Origin: an uncultured Verrucomicrobiales bacterium | GTDB lineage: Bacteria > Verrucomicrobiota > Verrucomicrobiia > Verrucomicrobiales > Akkermansiaceae | Direction of reading: 5' to 3' | Assembly (NCBI GenBank): GCA_937885815.1 | Contig: CALABM010000199.1 | Span: 1 to 14,023, forward strand | Length of the DNA stretch: 14,023 bases | Part shown: positions 1 to 7,993 of the stretch, one piece after another | Layout of the letters: each line of letters starts with the position of its first letter | Position numbering within the stretch: the first letter of the stretch is position 1 | Notes under the pieces: model-generated | Told to the model about the DNA's origin: nothing | What the model saw: the letters and a program-made list of their open reading frames with translations, nothing else | The model's database searches: none | Translations under genes and position numbers: made by a program

Positions 1-181
1 AGAATACGCTGACTATATGTCGTTTGGTGCCCTTTTTCTGTAATCTTTGGGACACTTGTGGAACACATTTGAATGTAATACAGACCACAGCTTAAAGCCA
101 CTAACGATGCGTATTTTTCGCGGGAGAACGTGGATTTCCCATTAAACGGGCGAAGGATTAATGAAATAAATCAGTTAAGGC
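1..181. other. Gene-free left-edge stretch upstream of crcB
   Basis: I see no confident gene here. One plus-strand frame is open from the left edge and stops at 41-43; it could be the last 13 codons of an upstream gene, but this is too short to identify. A small inverted repeat (ACATT-TG-AATGT, 65-76) has no T-tract. Around 120-165 the sequence has a hairpin-like GGGA/TCCC and an AAAC element that loosely recall a fluoride riboswitch, but the diagnostic parts are missing (see rejected items). Confidence 0.5.
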
Positions 182-210
182 TTGCCAAAATGAGGCCGGA
201 GTGCTAGCAT
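182..210 (+). promoter_or_regulatory. Predicted sigma-70-type promoter of crcB (extended -10)
   Basis: The -35 is TTGCCA (182-187), the spacer is 17 bp, and the -10 is TAGCAT (205-210), preceded by TGc as in extended -10 elements. The expected transcription start is near 217. This leaves only about 8 nt before the ATG at 225, and puts the GTG codons at 201 and 213 upstream of the transcript. The same CTTGC/17 bp/TAnnnT geometry recurs at four other genes in the window, which raises confidence above that of one isolated match. Confidence 0.6.
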
Positions 211-224
211 GCGTGCTCGCTTTT

Positions 225-629
225 ATGGTACTTTCTCTGAAAACGCTGCTGTATGTGGGCTGTGGCTGCTTTGTGGGTGGTGTGCTGCGCTACCTGACAG
301 GGTGGTATATTTGCCACAAGTGGGGCATCACGATGCCGGGCATGCCGTGGCATACGCTGATTATCAATTTTGTGGGCTGCCTGTTTATGGGCTTATTCTG
401 TGGGTTGGCTGCCGGCGGGCTCATCACCTGCCCTAACCTGCGGCTGGCCGTTACAGCGGGGCTGTGTGGCGGGTATTCCACTCTGGCGGCTTTTGCGTTT
501 GAGAACACGCAGCTGTTACGCGAAGGCGCGTATTTAACCACATCGGCCTATGTTGTGCTGACGATAGTGGGAAGCCTGATTTTCTTCCTTCTGGGGAACA
601 GCTCAGCAAACTTGATTCTGAGAGGTTAA
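225..629 (+). CDS. crcB: CrcB/Fluc fluoride ion channel
   Basis: Small inner-membrane protein of the CrcB (Fluc) family, which exports toxic fluoride as a dual-topology dimer. From ATG 225 it is 134 residues, normal for the family, with four hydrophobic segments. Hallmarks visible are GGVLRY near the N-terminus, the INFVGCLFMG stretch that corresponds to the family's polar Asn region in TM2, and GLCGGYSTLAAF in TM3 for the family's GGxTTFSTF. The first of the two pore-lining phenylalanines is therefore Leu here, while the second is retained. I chose ATG 225 because the predicted promoter -10 ends at 210; the open frame extends back to GTG 201, and GTG 213 is also possible. No Shine-Dalgarno precedes ATG 225. 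The gene stands alone and is followed by a bidirectional terminator shared with the convergent fucosidase gene. Family assignment is firm; activity with the altered Phe box is inferred. Confidence 0.88.
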   Translation: MVLSLKTLLYVGCGCFVGGVLRYLTGWYICHKWGITMPGMPWHTLIINFVGCLFMGLFCGLAAGGLITCPNLRLAVTAGLCGGYSTLAAFAFENTQLLREGAYLTTSAYVVLTIVGSLIFFLLGNSSANLILRG

Positions 630-660
630 GCTCAGGATTTAGCCTCCCAATAAAAAGAAA

Positions 661-700
661 GGCTCCCGCACGCAGCTAGCGCACGGGAGCCCTCGTTTTT
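661..700. terminator. Bidirectional intrinsic terminator between crcB and the fucosidase gene
   Basis: An 8-bp GC-rich stem, GGCTCCCG (661-668) with CGGGAGCC (684-691), closes a 15-nt loop that can itself pair weakly. It is followed by a T-run (696-700) on the plus strand. On the minus strand the stem is followed by TTTCTTTTTA. It can therefore stop both convergent transcripts. Confidence 0.85.
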
Positions 701-705
701 ATTCT

Positions 706-2610
706 TTAATTAGCAGAGGGGCGAGGGGCGTAAATCTTCATCTCTGCCACGCTGGAGGAGTTACCGTCCAGAGCTGCGGTGGAGAAGAAGCGAATGTAGC
801 GGGCTCGCACAGGCTCAAAGGAGATAATCTGCTCCACGGGGTTGGCGCGCAGGTTACCGAATTCACCCTCAGAGACGTTCTTCCAAGTGCTACCATCGGT
901 GCTGACTTCCATGCGATAGCGTGAGGTCATACCCTCCGTAGTGCCATCCTGACGGGGGAGATAGGAGAAGCCGTTGATGGTTTGCTCGCTCTTCATGTCC
1001 ACCACGAAGTGGGAAGGCACGCGGCTGGATCTCCACATGGTATCCGGCTTGCCATCAAAAGCCAGCGGGGCGAAGTTTACCGCATAGCCCTTGAACGTCC
1101 AGCTCTGGCTGTTCAGCACCACATCACCCTCCTCCGTGGCGGCCACAGGCTCGGGCTCAGAATCCGTGGCAGAAGGCATGCGCAGCAGGGAGAACTCTGA
1201 GATGCAGGGGCAAGCCTTAGAGCGCGTGATAGTGAGGCGGAGGCGGTTCGTGGTGACGGGAGAGTCCAGCCAGCGAAGCACCTGATTACCAATGGTGTGC
1301 CCCTTCCCTCCGCGCAAATTAAACTGCGTTTCCACCTCGCCGGGATTGCCGGGGTGAACGATGGTAATCCATTCACCATCCACGAAAGCCTCCACCTTAA
1401 AGGCTTCCACACGCTGGCCGAGGCGAATCTGCTCACGCAGGCGCACCACATCAAAGGTGGCGGGCTCACGGAGGGTTATCTCGGCAGAGGGTGTGGTGGT
1501 ACCATCGTTCGGGCACCAATAGCTCTCAATGTCGCCGTCCGTAAGGTTTGCTGCCGAATAACGGGCGCCACGCTCCTCAGAGGCAGTAGCAGAGGCACCG
1601 CGGGCATAGTCCGTGGCCAACAGGCGGCGGCGCATATTGCCGAAGGCCTCCAGTGAGGCTACGTCGGCGGGGTCCAGACGGCCCTCGCGGTTCGGGGCAA
1701 GATTCAGGATAAGGTTTGCACCACGGCCCACGCTGCTGAGGTAAACCTCCATGAGGTGCTCGGGTGTCTTCACATTACCCCCCTGCCCCGGGTGCCAGAA
1801 CCAGCCACGGTGATTGATGGGGGTATCACCTTCAAGAGAGAGCCATCTGTCGCCCTGGGCGTTCCAGAGGGGGTACTTCACGAAGCCCTTTTCAGAGCCG
1901 CCCCAAGTCACATCACCACGGCCGGCAGCGCCCCAGATAATGCAGTTGGGCTGCAGCCTGCGGATGAGGCGCACCACGTGCTGATAGTTGTAGTAGTTAT
2001 CAGCGTTACCGATGTTGCGGTGGCAGCGGGCGCCACCATAGAAACCATCACCGCCCATGGCGCCGTCAAACCAGATTTCGAAGATGGGGCCGTACTTGGT
2101 GAGCAACTCCGTAATCTGCTTGTAATAAACGCGCAGATACCCTTCACGACCATACTCAGCACAGTTACGATCCCACGGGGAAAGATAGGTACCGAAGGGG
2201 AAATCATGGCGGTCACATGCACGGGCAAACTCGCGCACCACGTCACCGCGCCCATTACGCCAGGGAGAACGGCGGATGTTGTGATCCGTGGACTGGGTGC
2301 GCCAAGTGCAGAAGCCATCGTGATGCTTGGCGGTGTAAATCATGCCGTTCATACCGGCATTTTTGAAGGTGAGCACGATAGACTCCGCATCAAAAGAAGA
2401 AGGATTGAAAAGCGTGGGAGATTCATCACCGTAACCCCACTCTCTGTTCGTATACGTATTCAGGCCAAAGTGGACGAATGCGTACCACTCCATACGCAAC
2501 CAATTAACCTGCTGTTCCGTAGGAAGCGGACCGTACGGCGCGGGAGCACTTGCAGCGCTCACAACACCTGTACCCAGACAAAGTGCGGACAGTATGATTT
2601 TTCTGAACAT
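706..2610 (-). CDS. Secreted GH29 alpha-L-fucosidase with C-terminal galactose-binding-like domains
   Basis: 634-residue glycoside hydrolase family 29 enzyme that releases alpha-linked L-fucose from glycans, probably host mucin or milk-type oligosaccharides. Residues 1 to about 20 form a signal peptide (basic start, hydrophobic core, Ala-rich cleavage region), so it acts in the periplasm or outside. The catalytic barrel spans about 30-335: FVHFG at 45-49, HHDGF at 96-100, and EIWFDG, whose Asp182 is the expected nucleophile. Glu240 in WGGSEKG is a plausible acid/base, by analogy with the GNE motif of the GH29-B subfamily. Two beta-sandwich regions follow: about 340-478 (LTDGD, RLRLTITRS) and a clear F5/8 type C/CBM32-like module at about 495-628 (LAFDGKPDTMWRSS, RYIRFFS). 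The ATG lacks a Shine-Dalgarno, and the predicted promoter places transcription start on it. It follows gyrA but is separated from it by a terminator. The family is firm; natural substrate and linkage preference are inferred. Confidence 0.92.
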   Translation of the reverse strand: MFRKIILSALCLGTGVVSAASAPAPYGPLPTEQQVNWLRMEWYAFVHFGLNTYTNREWGYGDESPTLFNPSSFDAESIVLTFKNAGMNGMIYTAKHHDGFCTWRTQSTDHNIRRSPWRNGRGDVVREFARACDRHDFPFGTYLSPWDRNCAEYGREGYLRVYYKQITELLTKYGPIFEIWFDGAMGGDGFYGGARCHRNIGNADNYYNYQHVVRLIRRLQPNCIIWGAAGRGDVTWGGSEKGFVKYPLWNAQGDRWLSLEGDTPINHRGWFWHPGQGGNVKTPEHLMEVYLSSVGRGANLILNLAPNREGRLDPADVASLEAFGNMRRRLLATDYARGASATASEERGARYSAANLTDGDIESYWCPNDGTTTPSAEITLREPATFDVVRLREQIRLGQRVEAFKVEAFVDGEWITIVHPGNPGEVETQFNLRGGKGHTIGNQVLRWLDSPVTTNRLRLTITRSKACPCISEFSLLRMPSATDSEPEPVAATEEGDVVLNSQSWTFKGYAVNFAPLAFDGKPDTMWRSSRVPSHFVVDMKSEQTINGFSYLPRQDGTTEGMTSRYRMEVSTDGSTWKNVSEGEFGNLRANPVEQIISFEPVRARYIRFFSTAALDGNSSSVAEMKIYAPRPSAN

Positions 2611-2616
2611 GCTATA

Positions 2617-2645
2617 AAGTTAGCAAAAATCCGCCTCTAGCGCAA
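2617..2645 (-). promoter_or_regulatory. Predicted promoter of the fucosidase gene (leaderless geometry)
   Basis: Read on the minus strand: -35 TTGCGC (2645-2640), 17-bp spacer ending in TGc, and -10 TAACTT (2622-2617). Six nucleotides then lead to the A of ATG at 2610, the expected +1. The -35 begins one base after the T-tract of the gyrA terminator. It has the same spacing as the promoters of crcB, the endonuclease, mpl and the 12777 gene. Confidence 0.6.
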
Positions 2646-2646
2646 G

Positions 2647-2695
2647 AAAAAAAACCGGCACCCCACCTGCCCTGTAGCGAGCGGATGGGGTGCCG
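2647..2695 (-). terminator. Intrinsic terminator of the gyrBA operon
   Basis: Read on the minus strand, the stem CGGCACCCC (2695-2687) pairs with GGGGTGCCG (2664-2656) across a 22-nt loop. It runs into eight consecutive T (2654-2647) just beyond the stem. It lies 29 nt past the gyrA stop codon and insulates the fucosidase gene from gyrBA readthrough. Confidence 0.88.
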
Positions 2696-2724
2696 TATTG
2701 TATGACTTTATGAGTTCTGAGGAA

Positions 2725-5400
2725 TTACTCCTGGGGAGTTTCTTCAGCGGCGGAGCCTTCCTCGCCCTCCACGGGCTCAGAGGCGTCCTCGTCATCCTCA
2801 TCCGGGATAACAAGGGTGATTTCCTGAATAGCCTCCTTGCCATTGAGCGTGATAAGCTTCACGCCCTGAGTGGCACGACCGGTCTCACGGATAGAATCCA
2901 CCTTCATGCGTACGGACTGACCGCCGGAGGTCATAATCATGAGCTCATCAGCATCCGTAACCGTGGTAGCGGAAACGACAAGGCCCGTCTTATCCGTACA
3001 ATTCATGGTCTTAATACCGATACCACCGCGGCTCTGCAGGCGGTACTCACCGAAGCGCGTGCGCTTGCCAAGGCCGTTCTCGGAAACCACGAGCAGCGAG
3101 TGAGCGGCGGGAGCGCCGTCGGCCGGAGCCTCAGTCTCAGCGGATACGTCAGCGGCCTCGTCATCAGCTATGATGGAAGCCTCGCCCTCGGGCACCACGG
3201 CCATGGCGACCACGTAGTCACCCTCGCGCAGCTTAATACCGCGCACGCCGATGGTGTTACGGCCCTGAGTACGCATATCGCTCTCTTTGAAGCGGATACT
3301 CATACCATTGTGGGTAACGATGATGACATCCTGCTCACCGGTAGTAAGCACAGCGTTCACGAGGGAGTTACCCTCCTCAAGGTTGATGGCGATAATGCCG
3401 GCCTTGCGGTAGTTCACGAAGTCATTCAGGGCGGTCTTCTTCACCGTACCATCCTTCGTGGCGAACACCACATTACCGGAGCCCTCAGCGAAGGTAATAT
3501 CCTTACCATCCTCGCTCACCTTGCGCTCCAAGCGCAGAATGGCAGCGATACGCTCATCTGCCTGCATATCCAGCAGGTTCTTAATGGAGCGGCCCTGAGC
3601 ACTGCGGGCGGCTTCATCAATCTCATACACACGCTCCACATACACACGGCCGGTGTTCGTGAAGAACATGATGTAGTCATGATTCTGAGCGGCGAACAGG
3701 TGCTCCACGTAGTCATTAGCGTCCTTCTTGCTCTTCGTGGTAGCGGCCTTGATGCCCTTGCCACCGCGAGCCTGCAGGCGGTACTCATCAGAGTTCGTGC
3801 GCTTAATGTAACCACTGTGGGAGATGGTCACAATCATGGAATCATTCGGGATGAGGTCCTCGATGGCCATATCTCCCTCAAAGGGAATGATGTGGGTCAT
3901 ACGCGGGGTGGCGTACTTCTCCTTGATGGCGCGGAGCTCGTCCTTCACGATGCCGAGCACGCGAGCCTCATTGGCGAGGATATCGAGATAGTCCTCAATG
4001 AGTTCCAGCAGCTTCTTGTACTCATCGGAAATCTTGTCGTTTTCCAGAGCGGTGAGCTGGTAGAGGCGAAGTTCGAGGATGGCGTTCACCTGACGCTCCG
4101 TGAACACATACTGGTCCCCCTGCACGGAGGGCTGGCTGTGGATGAGGATGCCGAGGCCCTTGGCCAGCTCCACGGGGAAGCGGAAAGCCATCAGTCGATT
4201 GCGGGCGTCCTCGCGGTTTCTGGAATCACGGATGATGCGGATGAACTCGTCCAGATTTGCCAGAGCGATAAGGTAAGCCTCCAACACCTCTGCGCGGTCC
4301 TCAGCCTTGCGCAGCAGGAACTTAGTGCGGCGTACCACCACCTCGCGGCGGTGCTCCACATAGAAGTTGATGGCGTCCTTCATGGTGAGCACCTTGGGGC
4401 GCCCCTCATGAATAGCCAGCATATTCACAGCAAAGGAAGTATCGAGGCTGGTGAGCTTGTAGAGCTGGTTGATGACCACCTGCGGGCGGGCATCGCGCTT
4501 CAGCTCGATTTCGATATAATCCGTCAGGTCGCGCATGCCGGCGATATCGGTAATCACCTTATCGCGCACGAGCTCAGCGATTCGCTCCTGCAGCACAGCA
4601 CGGTTCACACCGTACGGCACATCAGAGATATGCAGGAACTCACGACCGTTTTCATTGCTCACAACCTCCACCTTACCGCGCATACGCACGCTGCCGCGGC
4701 CGGTGCGGAAGTAGCTGTCGATACCCTTGTAGCCCAGCACATAACCGCCCGTGGGGAAATCCGGGCCCTTAATGTAGGCACGCAGCGCCTCGCTGGTGAT
4801 GTGAGGATTATCAATGTAGGCGCACACGCCGTCCACCACTTCGCCGAGGTTGTGCGGGGCCATATTCGTGGCCATACCCACAGCGATACCCGTGCCGCCG
4901 TTCACCAGCAGGTTCGGGAATGCGGAGGGGAACACCACAGGCTCCGTGAAGTTGTTATCATAGTTCGGCTGGAAATCCACGGTGTCCTTGTCCAGGTCAT
5001 CCATGAGGGCAAGACCCAGGTGGCTCAGCTTGGCTTCCGTGTATCGGTATGCAGCAGGCGGGTCACCTTCCGGGGAGCCGAAGTTACCCTGACCCAGCAC
5101 CAGCACATCACGCATGTACCAGGGCTGTGCCATGTTCACCAGGGTACCGTAGGCGGACTGGTCACCGTGCGGGTGGTATTTACCGATGGTGTCACCCACG
5201 ATACGACCGCACTTCACCGTCCCCTTGCTGGGCACCAGGCCCAGTTCGTGCATGGCATAAAGCACACGGCGCTGGGAAGGCTTGAGACCGTCACGAGCAT
5301 CCGGCAGGGCGCGGGAGATAATCACCGACATGGAGTAATCCAGGAAGCTGCGGGAGACCTCCTCTGCCACGTCGACGGGACGAATTCTTGTTTCGCTCAT
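2725..5400 (-). CDS. gyrA: DNA gyrase subunit A
   Basis: 891-residue breakage-reunion subunit of DNA gyrase (A2B2), the enzyme that introduces negative supercoils. The N-terminal core runs to about residue 505. The catalytic tyrosine is Tyr120 in AYRY, equal to E. coli Tyr122. The GyrA box is QARGGKG (543-549; E. coli QRRGGKG), marking it as gyrase rather than topoisomerase IV, and beta-propeller repeats follow to about 866. The quinolone region reads HPHGDQSAYG, so Gln81 and Gly85 replace E. coli Ser83 and Asp87. An acidic/Ala-rich insert (about 742-767) interrupts the C-terminal domain, and the last 25 residues form an acidic tail. It lies 22 nt after the gyrB stop, without a Shine-Dalgarno, so is probably cotranscribed with gyrB. 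The gene contains no TTA, CTA or TCA codon, which leaves a long open frame on the opposite strand. Confidence 0.97.
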   Translation of the reverse strand: MSETRIRPVDVAEEVSRSFLDYSMSVIISRALPDARDGLKPSQRRVLYAMHELGLVPSKGTVKCGRIVGDTIGKYHPHGDQSAYGTLVNMAQPWYMRDVLVLGQGNFGSPEGDPPAAYRYTEAKLSHLGLALMDDLDKDTVDFQPNYDNNFTEPVVFPSAFPNLLVNGGTGIAVGMATNMAPHNLGEVVDGVCAYIDNPHITSEALRAYIKGPDFPTGGYVLGYKGIDSYFRTGRGSVRMRGKVEVVSNENGREFLHISDVPYGVNRAVLQERIAELVRDKVITDIAGMRDLTDYIEIELKRDARPQVVINQLYKLTSLDTSFAVNMLAIHEGRPKVLTMKDAINFYVEHRREVVVRRTKFLLRKAEDRAEVLEAYLIALANLDEFIRIIRDSRNREDARNRLMAFRFPVELAKGLGILIHSQPSVQGDQYVFTERQVNAILELRLYQLTALENDKISDEYKKLLELIEDYLDILANEARVLGIVKDELRAIKEKYATPRMTHIIPFEGDMAIEDLIPNDSMIVTISHSGYIKRTNSDEYRLQARGGKGIKAATTKSKKDANDYVEHLFAAQNHDYIMFFTNTGRVYVERVYEIDEAARSAQGRSIKNLLDMQADERIAAILRLERKVSEDGKDITFAEGSGNVVFATKDGTVKKTALNDFVNYRKAGIIAINLEEGNSLVNAVLTTGEQDVIIVTHNGMSIRFKESDMRTQGRNTIGVRGIKLREGDYVVAMAVVPEGEASIIADDEAADVSAETEAPADGAPAAHSLLVVSENGLGKRTRFGEYRLQSRGGIGIKTMNCTDKTGLVVSATTVTDADELMIMTSGGQSVRMKVDSIRETGRATQGVKLITLNGKEAIQEITLVIPDEDDEDASEPVEGEEGSAAEETPQE

Positions 5401-5422
5401 AAATCAGAATGAAAGGTTAGGG

Positions 5423-7984
5423 TTACACGTCGAGGTTGCGGACGTTGAGGGCGTTATCCTCAATGAAGCGGCGGCGGGGTTCCACCAGATCACCCATGAG
5501 GATGGTGAACATCTTGTCTGCCTGCACGGCGTTATCATCATCCAGGCGCACGCGGAGCAGCTCGCGCTTCTCCGGGTCCATGGTGGTGGCGTAGAGGTCC
5601 TTGGCATCCATTTCACCGAGACCTTTGAATCGGGTGATTCGGACGCTGCGGCCACCGATTTCCAGCACCTTGGTCAGAATATCCGGCACATAGGTGATGG
5701 GGCTGGCCGTGGTGCTGTTGCCCTCGAAGAGCTCGTAGGCCGGAGTTTCCTCTGCCAGCAGAGTATCCGTGGGCAGGCCCAGTTCTTCCAGGCGGGAAAG
5801 CACACGCACAATGGCCTGTACCTCGTGCAGCTCATGCAGCAGCGCGCGGCGGCTGGGGCCTTCGCGCACCGGCAGCGGGTTGGCAGCCAGCTCTTCCTCG
5901 CTCGGCTCGCCGAAGAGGAACAGATCGCGATTCTCATCGGAATAGGCAGTCAGCTCTTCCATATCGCGGAAGTAGAGTACCTCCTCATCATTACCGCAGC
6001 GCACCTTCACCAGATACTGCGGGAAGGTACCGTGCTCGCGGTGGAAACGCAGCAGGTTCTTGAAATCGCCACCATGCTGAGCCACGGCAGTCTCATACTT
6101 CTGCAGGTTGATGAGAGTCTCGAGAATGCCCATCACGGAATCCGAATCCAGCTCCACACCATCAGCCGTGCGGCGCAGGTGCACATCACCGGCACCCAGG
6201 GAGATGAGTTTGCGGTTCAGGGCCACTTCATCCTGCACATACTGCTCCACCTTGCGGTGTACCACGCGGTACAACGGAGGCTGAGCGATGTAGAGATAAC
6301 CGGCACGCACCAGCTGGGGCATGTGGCGGCAGAAGAGCGTGAGCAGCAGCGTGCAGATGTGGGAGCCGTCCACGTCAGCATCAGCCATCAGAATGATTTT
6401 CTGGTAACGCACCTTGTTGATATCGAAGGAGCCTTCACCCTCACCATCGCCGATACCGGCACCGATAGCCGTGATGATGTTCTGAATTGTTTCACTGCCC
6501 AGAGCCTTGTCCAGACGAGCTTTCTCCACGTTGAGAATCTTACCGCGCAGCGGCAGAATGGCCTGCGTGCGGCGGTCGCGAGCAGTCTTGGCGGAGCCAC
6601 CTGCGGAGTCACCCTCCACAATGAAAAGCTCGGTCTTCTGCGGGTCGCGGCAGGAGCAGTCGGCCAGCTTGCCGGGCAGACCACCGCCCACCGTCATGGC
6701 GCTCTTACGCACGCTTTCGCGGGCCTTTCGGGCAGCCTCACGGGCGCGGGAGGCGATAAGGCAGCGGTCAATAATAGTCTTGGCCACCTGAGGATTCTCC
6801 TCGAAGTACTCCTTGAGCTCCTCGTACACCACGCTGCTCACCACACCTTCAATTTCAGTATTCACGAGCTTGTCCTTCGTCTGGGAGGAGAAGCGCGGGT
6901 TGGGCATCTTCACAGAGATAACAGCCACCAAGCCTTCGCGCACGTCATCACCGTTCAAGCTGGGGTCCTTATCTTTGAGCAGGTTGTTGCTCTTGGCGTA
7001 GTTGTTGATAGCGCGGGTCAGCGAGCTGCGGAAACCGGAAAGGTGCGTACCGCCGTCAGCATTGAAAATGGAGTTGGCGTAGCACTGAATCTGGTAGCGG
7101 TCGCTATCGTTGTACTGCATCACCACATCCACAATCACATCATCCTCCATGGTCTTACCGTCGTACTCCACCTCGATGTGGCGTACACCGCTCATGGCGA
7201 TGGGCTCCTGAGTAATGAGGGTCTTGTTCTCACCGAGCTGCTTCACGAACTCGCGGATACCATCAGCATAGTAGAAAGTCTCGCTGCGCTCCTGACCGGT
7301 GCGCTCGTCCACCAGTTCGATGACGAGGCCGGGGTTCAGGAAGGCCAGCTCGCGCAGACGGCGGGCCAGCAGGTCAAACTTGAATTCCGTCGTATCAGTG
7401 AAGATGGTCGGATCCGGCAGGAAGGTGATAGCCGTACCGGTCTGCCCTTCCGGACAAGAACCCACCACATGCAGCTTCTCCGTGGTGCGGCCGCGCTCAA
7501 AGGTAATCACATGGCGCTTGCCATCACGGCGAACTTCAGCCTTGAAGAAATCAGAAAGGGCGTTCACGCACTTAGCACCCACACCGTGCAGACCACCAGA
7601 GTACTTATAAGCACCCTGCCCGAACTTACCACCGGCGTGCAGGTTGGTAAGCACCAGCTCCACGGCCGGAATGCCGAACTTGGGGTGCATGTCCACGGGA
7701 ATACCACGGCCGTTGTCAATCACGGAAATCGTGCCACCCTCGTGAATCTGAATGATAATCTTGGTGCAGTAGCCGGCAAGATGCTCGTCAATCGAGTTAT
7801 CCAGCACCTCAAATACGCAGTGGTGCAGGCCGCGCTCATCAGGATCGCCTATGTACATGCCGGGGCGCTTGCGGACGGCTTCAAGGCCCTCCAGCTTATC
7901 AATCTGCGCCGCGCCGTACTCTTGCTGTGCTCCGGTCGTGACTACCGTCTCGGTGTCCTCAGGAGCAGTGGTGTTTTCAGTCAT
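5423..7984 (-). CDS. gyrB: DNA gyrase subunit B
   Basis: 853-residue ATPase/TOPRIM subunit of DNA gyrase, partner of the adjacent gyrA product. The GHKL ATPase domain shows EVLDNSIDE (Glu59 catalytic, Asn63 for Mg), DNGRGIP at 90-96 and the lid GGLHGVG at 130-136. The transducer QTK loop is at 368-370. TOPRIM motifs are EGDSAGG at 457-463 (Glu457) and DADVDGSH at 535-542 (Asp535, Asp537). A long insertion of about 170 residues lies between the TOPRIM core and the C-terminal FKGLGEM segment, as in GyrB of E. coli and other Gram-negatives. The roughly 22-residue N-terminal extension ahead of the conserved IDKLEGLEAVRKRPGMYIG is polar and Thr-rich. The ATG at 7984 has no Shine-Dalgarno and sits only 9 nt after a perfect TATAAT, suggesting an almost leaderless transcript. 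It is first gene of the gyrBA operon and divergent from the restriction-modification cassette. Confidence 0.97.
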   Translation of the reverse strand: MTENTTAPEDTETVVTTGAQQEYGAAQIDKLEGLEAVRKRPGMYIGDPDERGLHHCVFEVLDNSIDEHLAGYCTKIIIQIHEGGTISVIDNGRGIPVDMHPKFGIPAVELVLTNLHAGGKFGQGAYKYSGGLHGVGAKCVNALSDFFKAEVRRDGKRHVITFERGRTTEKLHVVGSCPEGQTGTAITFLPDPTIFTDTTEFKFDLLARRLRELAFLNPGLVIELVDERTGQERSETFYYADGIREFVKQLGENKTLITQEPIAMSGVRHIEVEYDGKTMEDDVIVDVVMQYNDSDRYQIQCYANSIFNADGGTHLSGFRSSLTRAINNYAKSNNLLKDKDPSLNGDDVREGLVAVISVKMPNPRFSSQTKDKLVNTEIEGVVSSVVYEELKEYFEENPQVAKTIIDRCLIASRAREAARKARESVRKSAMTVGGGLPGKLADCSCRDPQKTELFIVEGDSAGGSAKTARDRRTQAILPLRGKILNVEKARLDKALGSETIQNIITAIGAGIGDGEGEGSFDINKVRYQKIILMADADVDGSHICTLLLTLFCRHMPQLVRAGYLYIAQPPLYRVVHRKVEQYVQDEVALNRKLISLGAGDVHLRRTADGVELDSDSVMGILETLINLQKYETAVAQHGGDFKNLLRFHREHGTFPQYLVKVRCGNDEEVLYFRDMEELTAYSDENRDLFLFGEPSEEELAANPLPVREGPSRRALLHELHEVQAIVRVLSRLEELGLPTDTLLAEETPAYELFEGNSTTASPITYVPDILTKVLEIGGRSVRITRFKGLGEMDAKDLYATTMDPEKRELLRVRLDDDNAVQADKMFTILMGDLVEPRRRFIEDNALNVRNLDV

Positions 7985-7993
7985 ACGGCGGCC

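Noticed and set aside
2..43. Open frame from the left edge ending in TAA
   Set aside because: Only 13 codons are visible; a second frame is also open further, so no gene end can be claimed.
120..181. Possible fluoride riboswitch ahead of crcB
   Set aside because: The GGGA/TCCC hairpin, ATTAAACG and TAATGA pieces resemble parts of the crcB riboswitch, but the conserved AUGG loop, the second stem and the pseudoknot partner are not there, and the predicted promoter lies downstream of it. A covariance-model search would settle it.
201..224. GTG at 201 or 213 as crcB start
   Set aside because: GTG 201 lies within the promoter spacer and GTG 213 upstream of the predicted transcript start. ATG 225 also gives the usual family N-terminus. 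GAGG and GGAG just upstream of these GTGs keep some doubt.
2698..5412. 904-codon open frame on the plus strand across gyrA
   Set aside because: It lies in exact antisense register to gyrA and is explained by absence of TTA, CTA and TCA codons there; its product is low-complexity His/Val/Leu-rich with no family resemblance.
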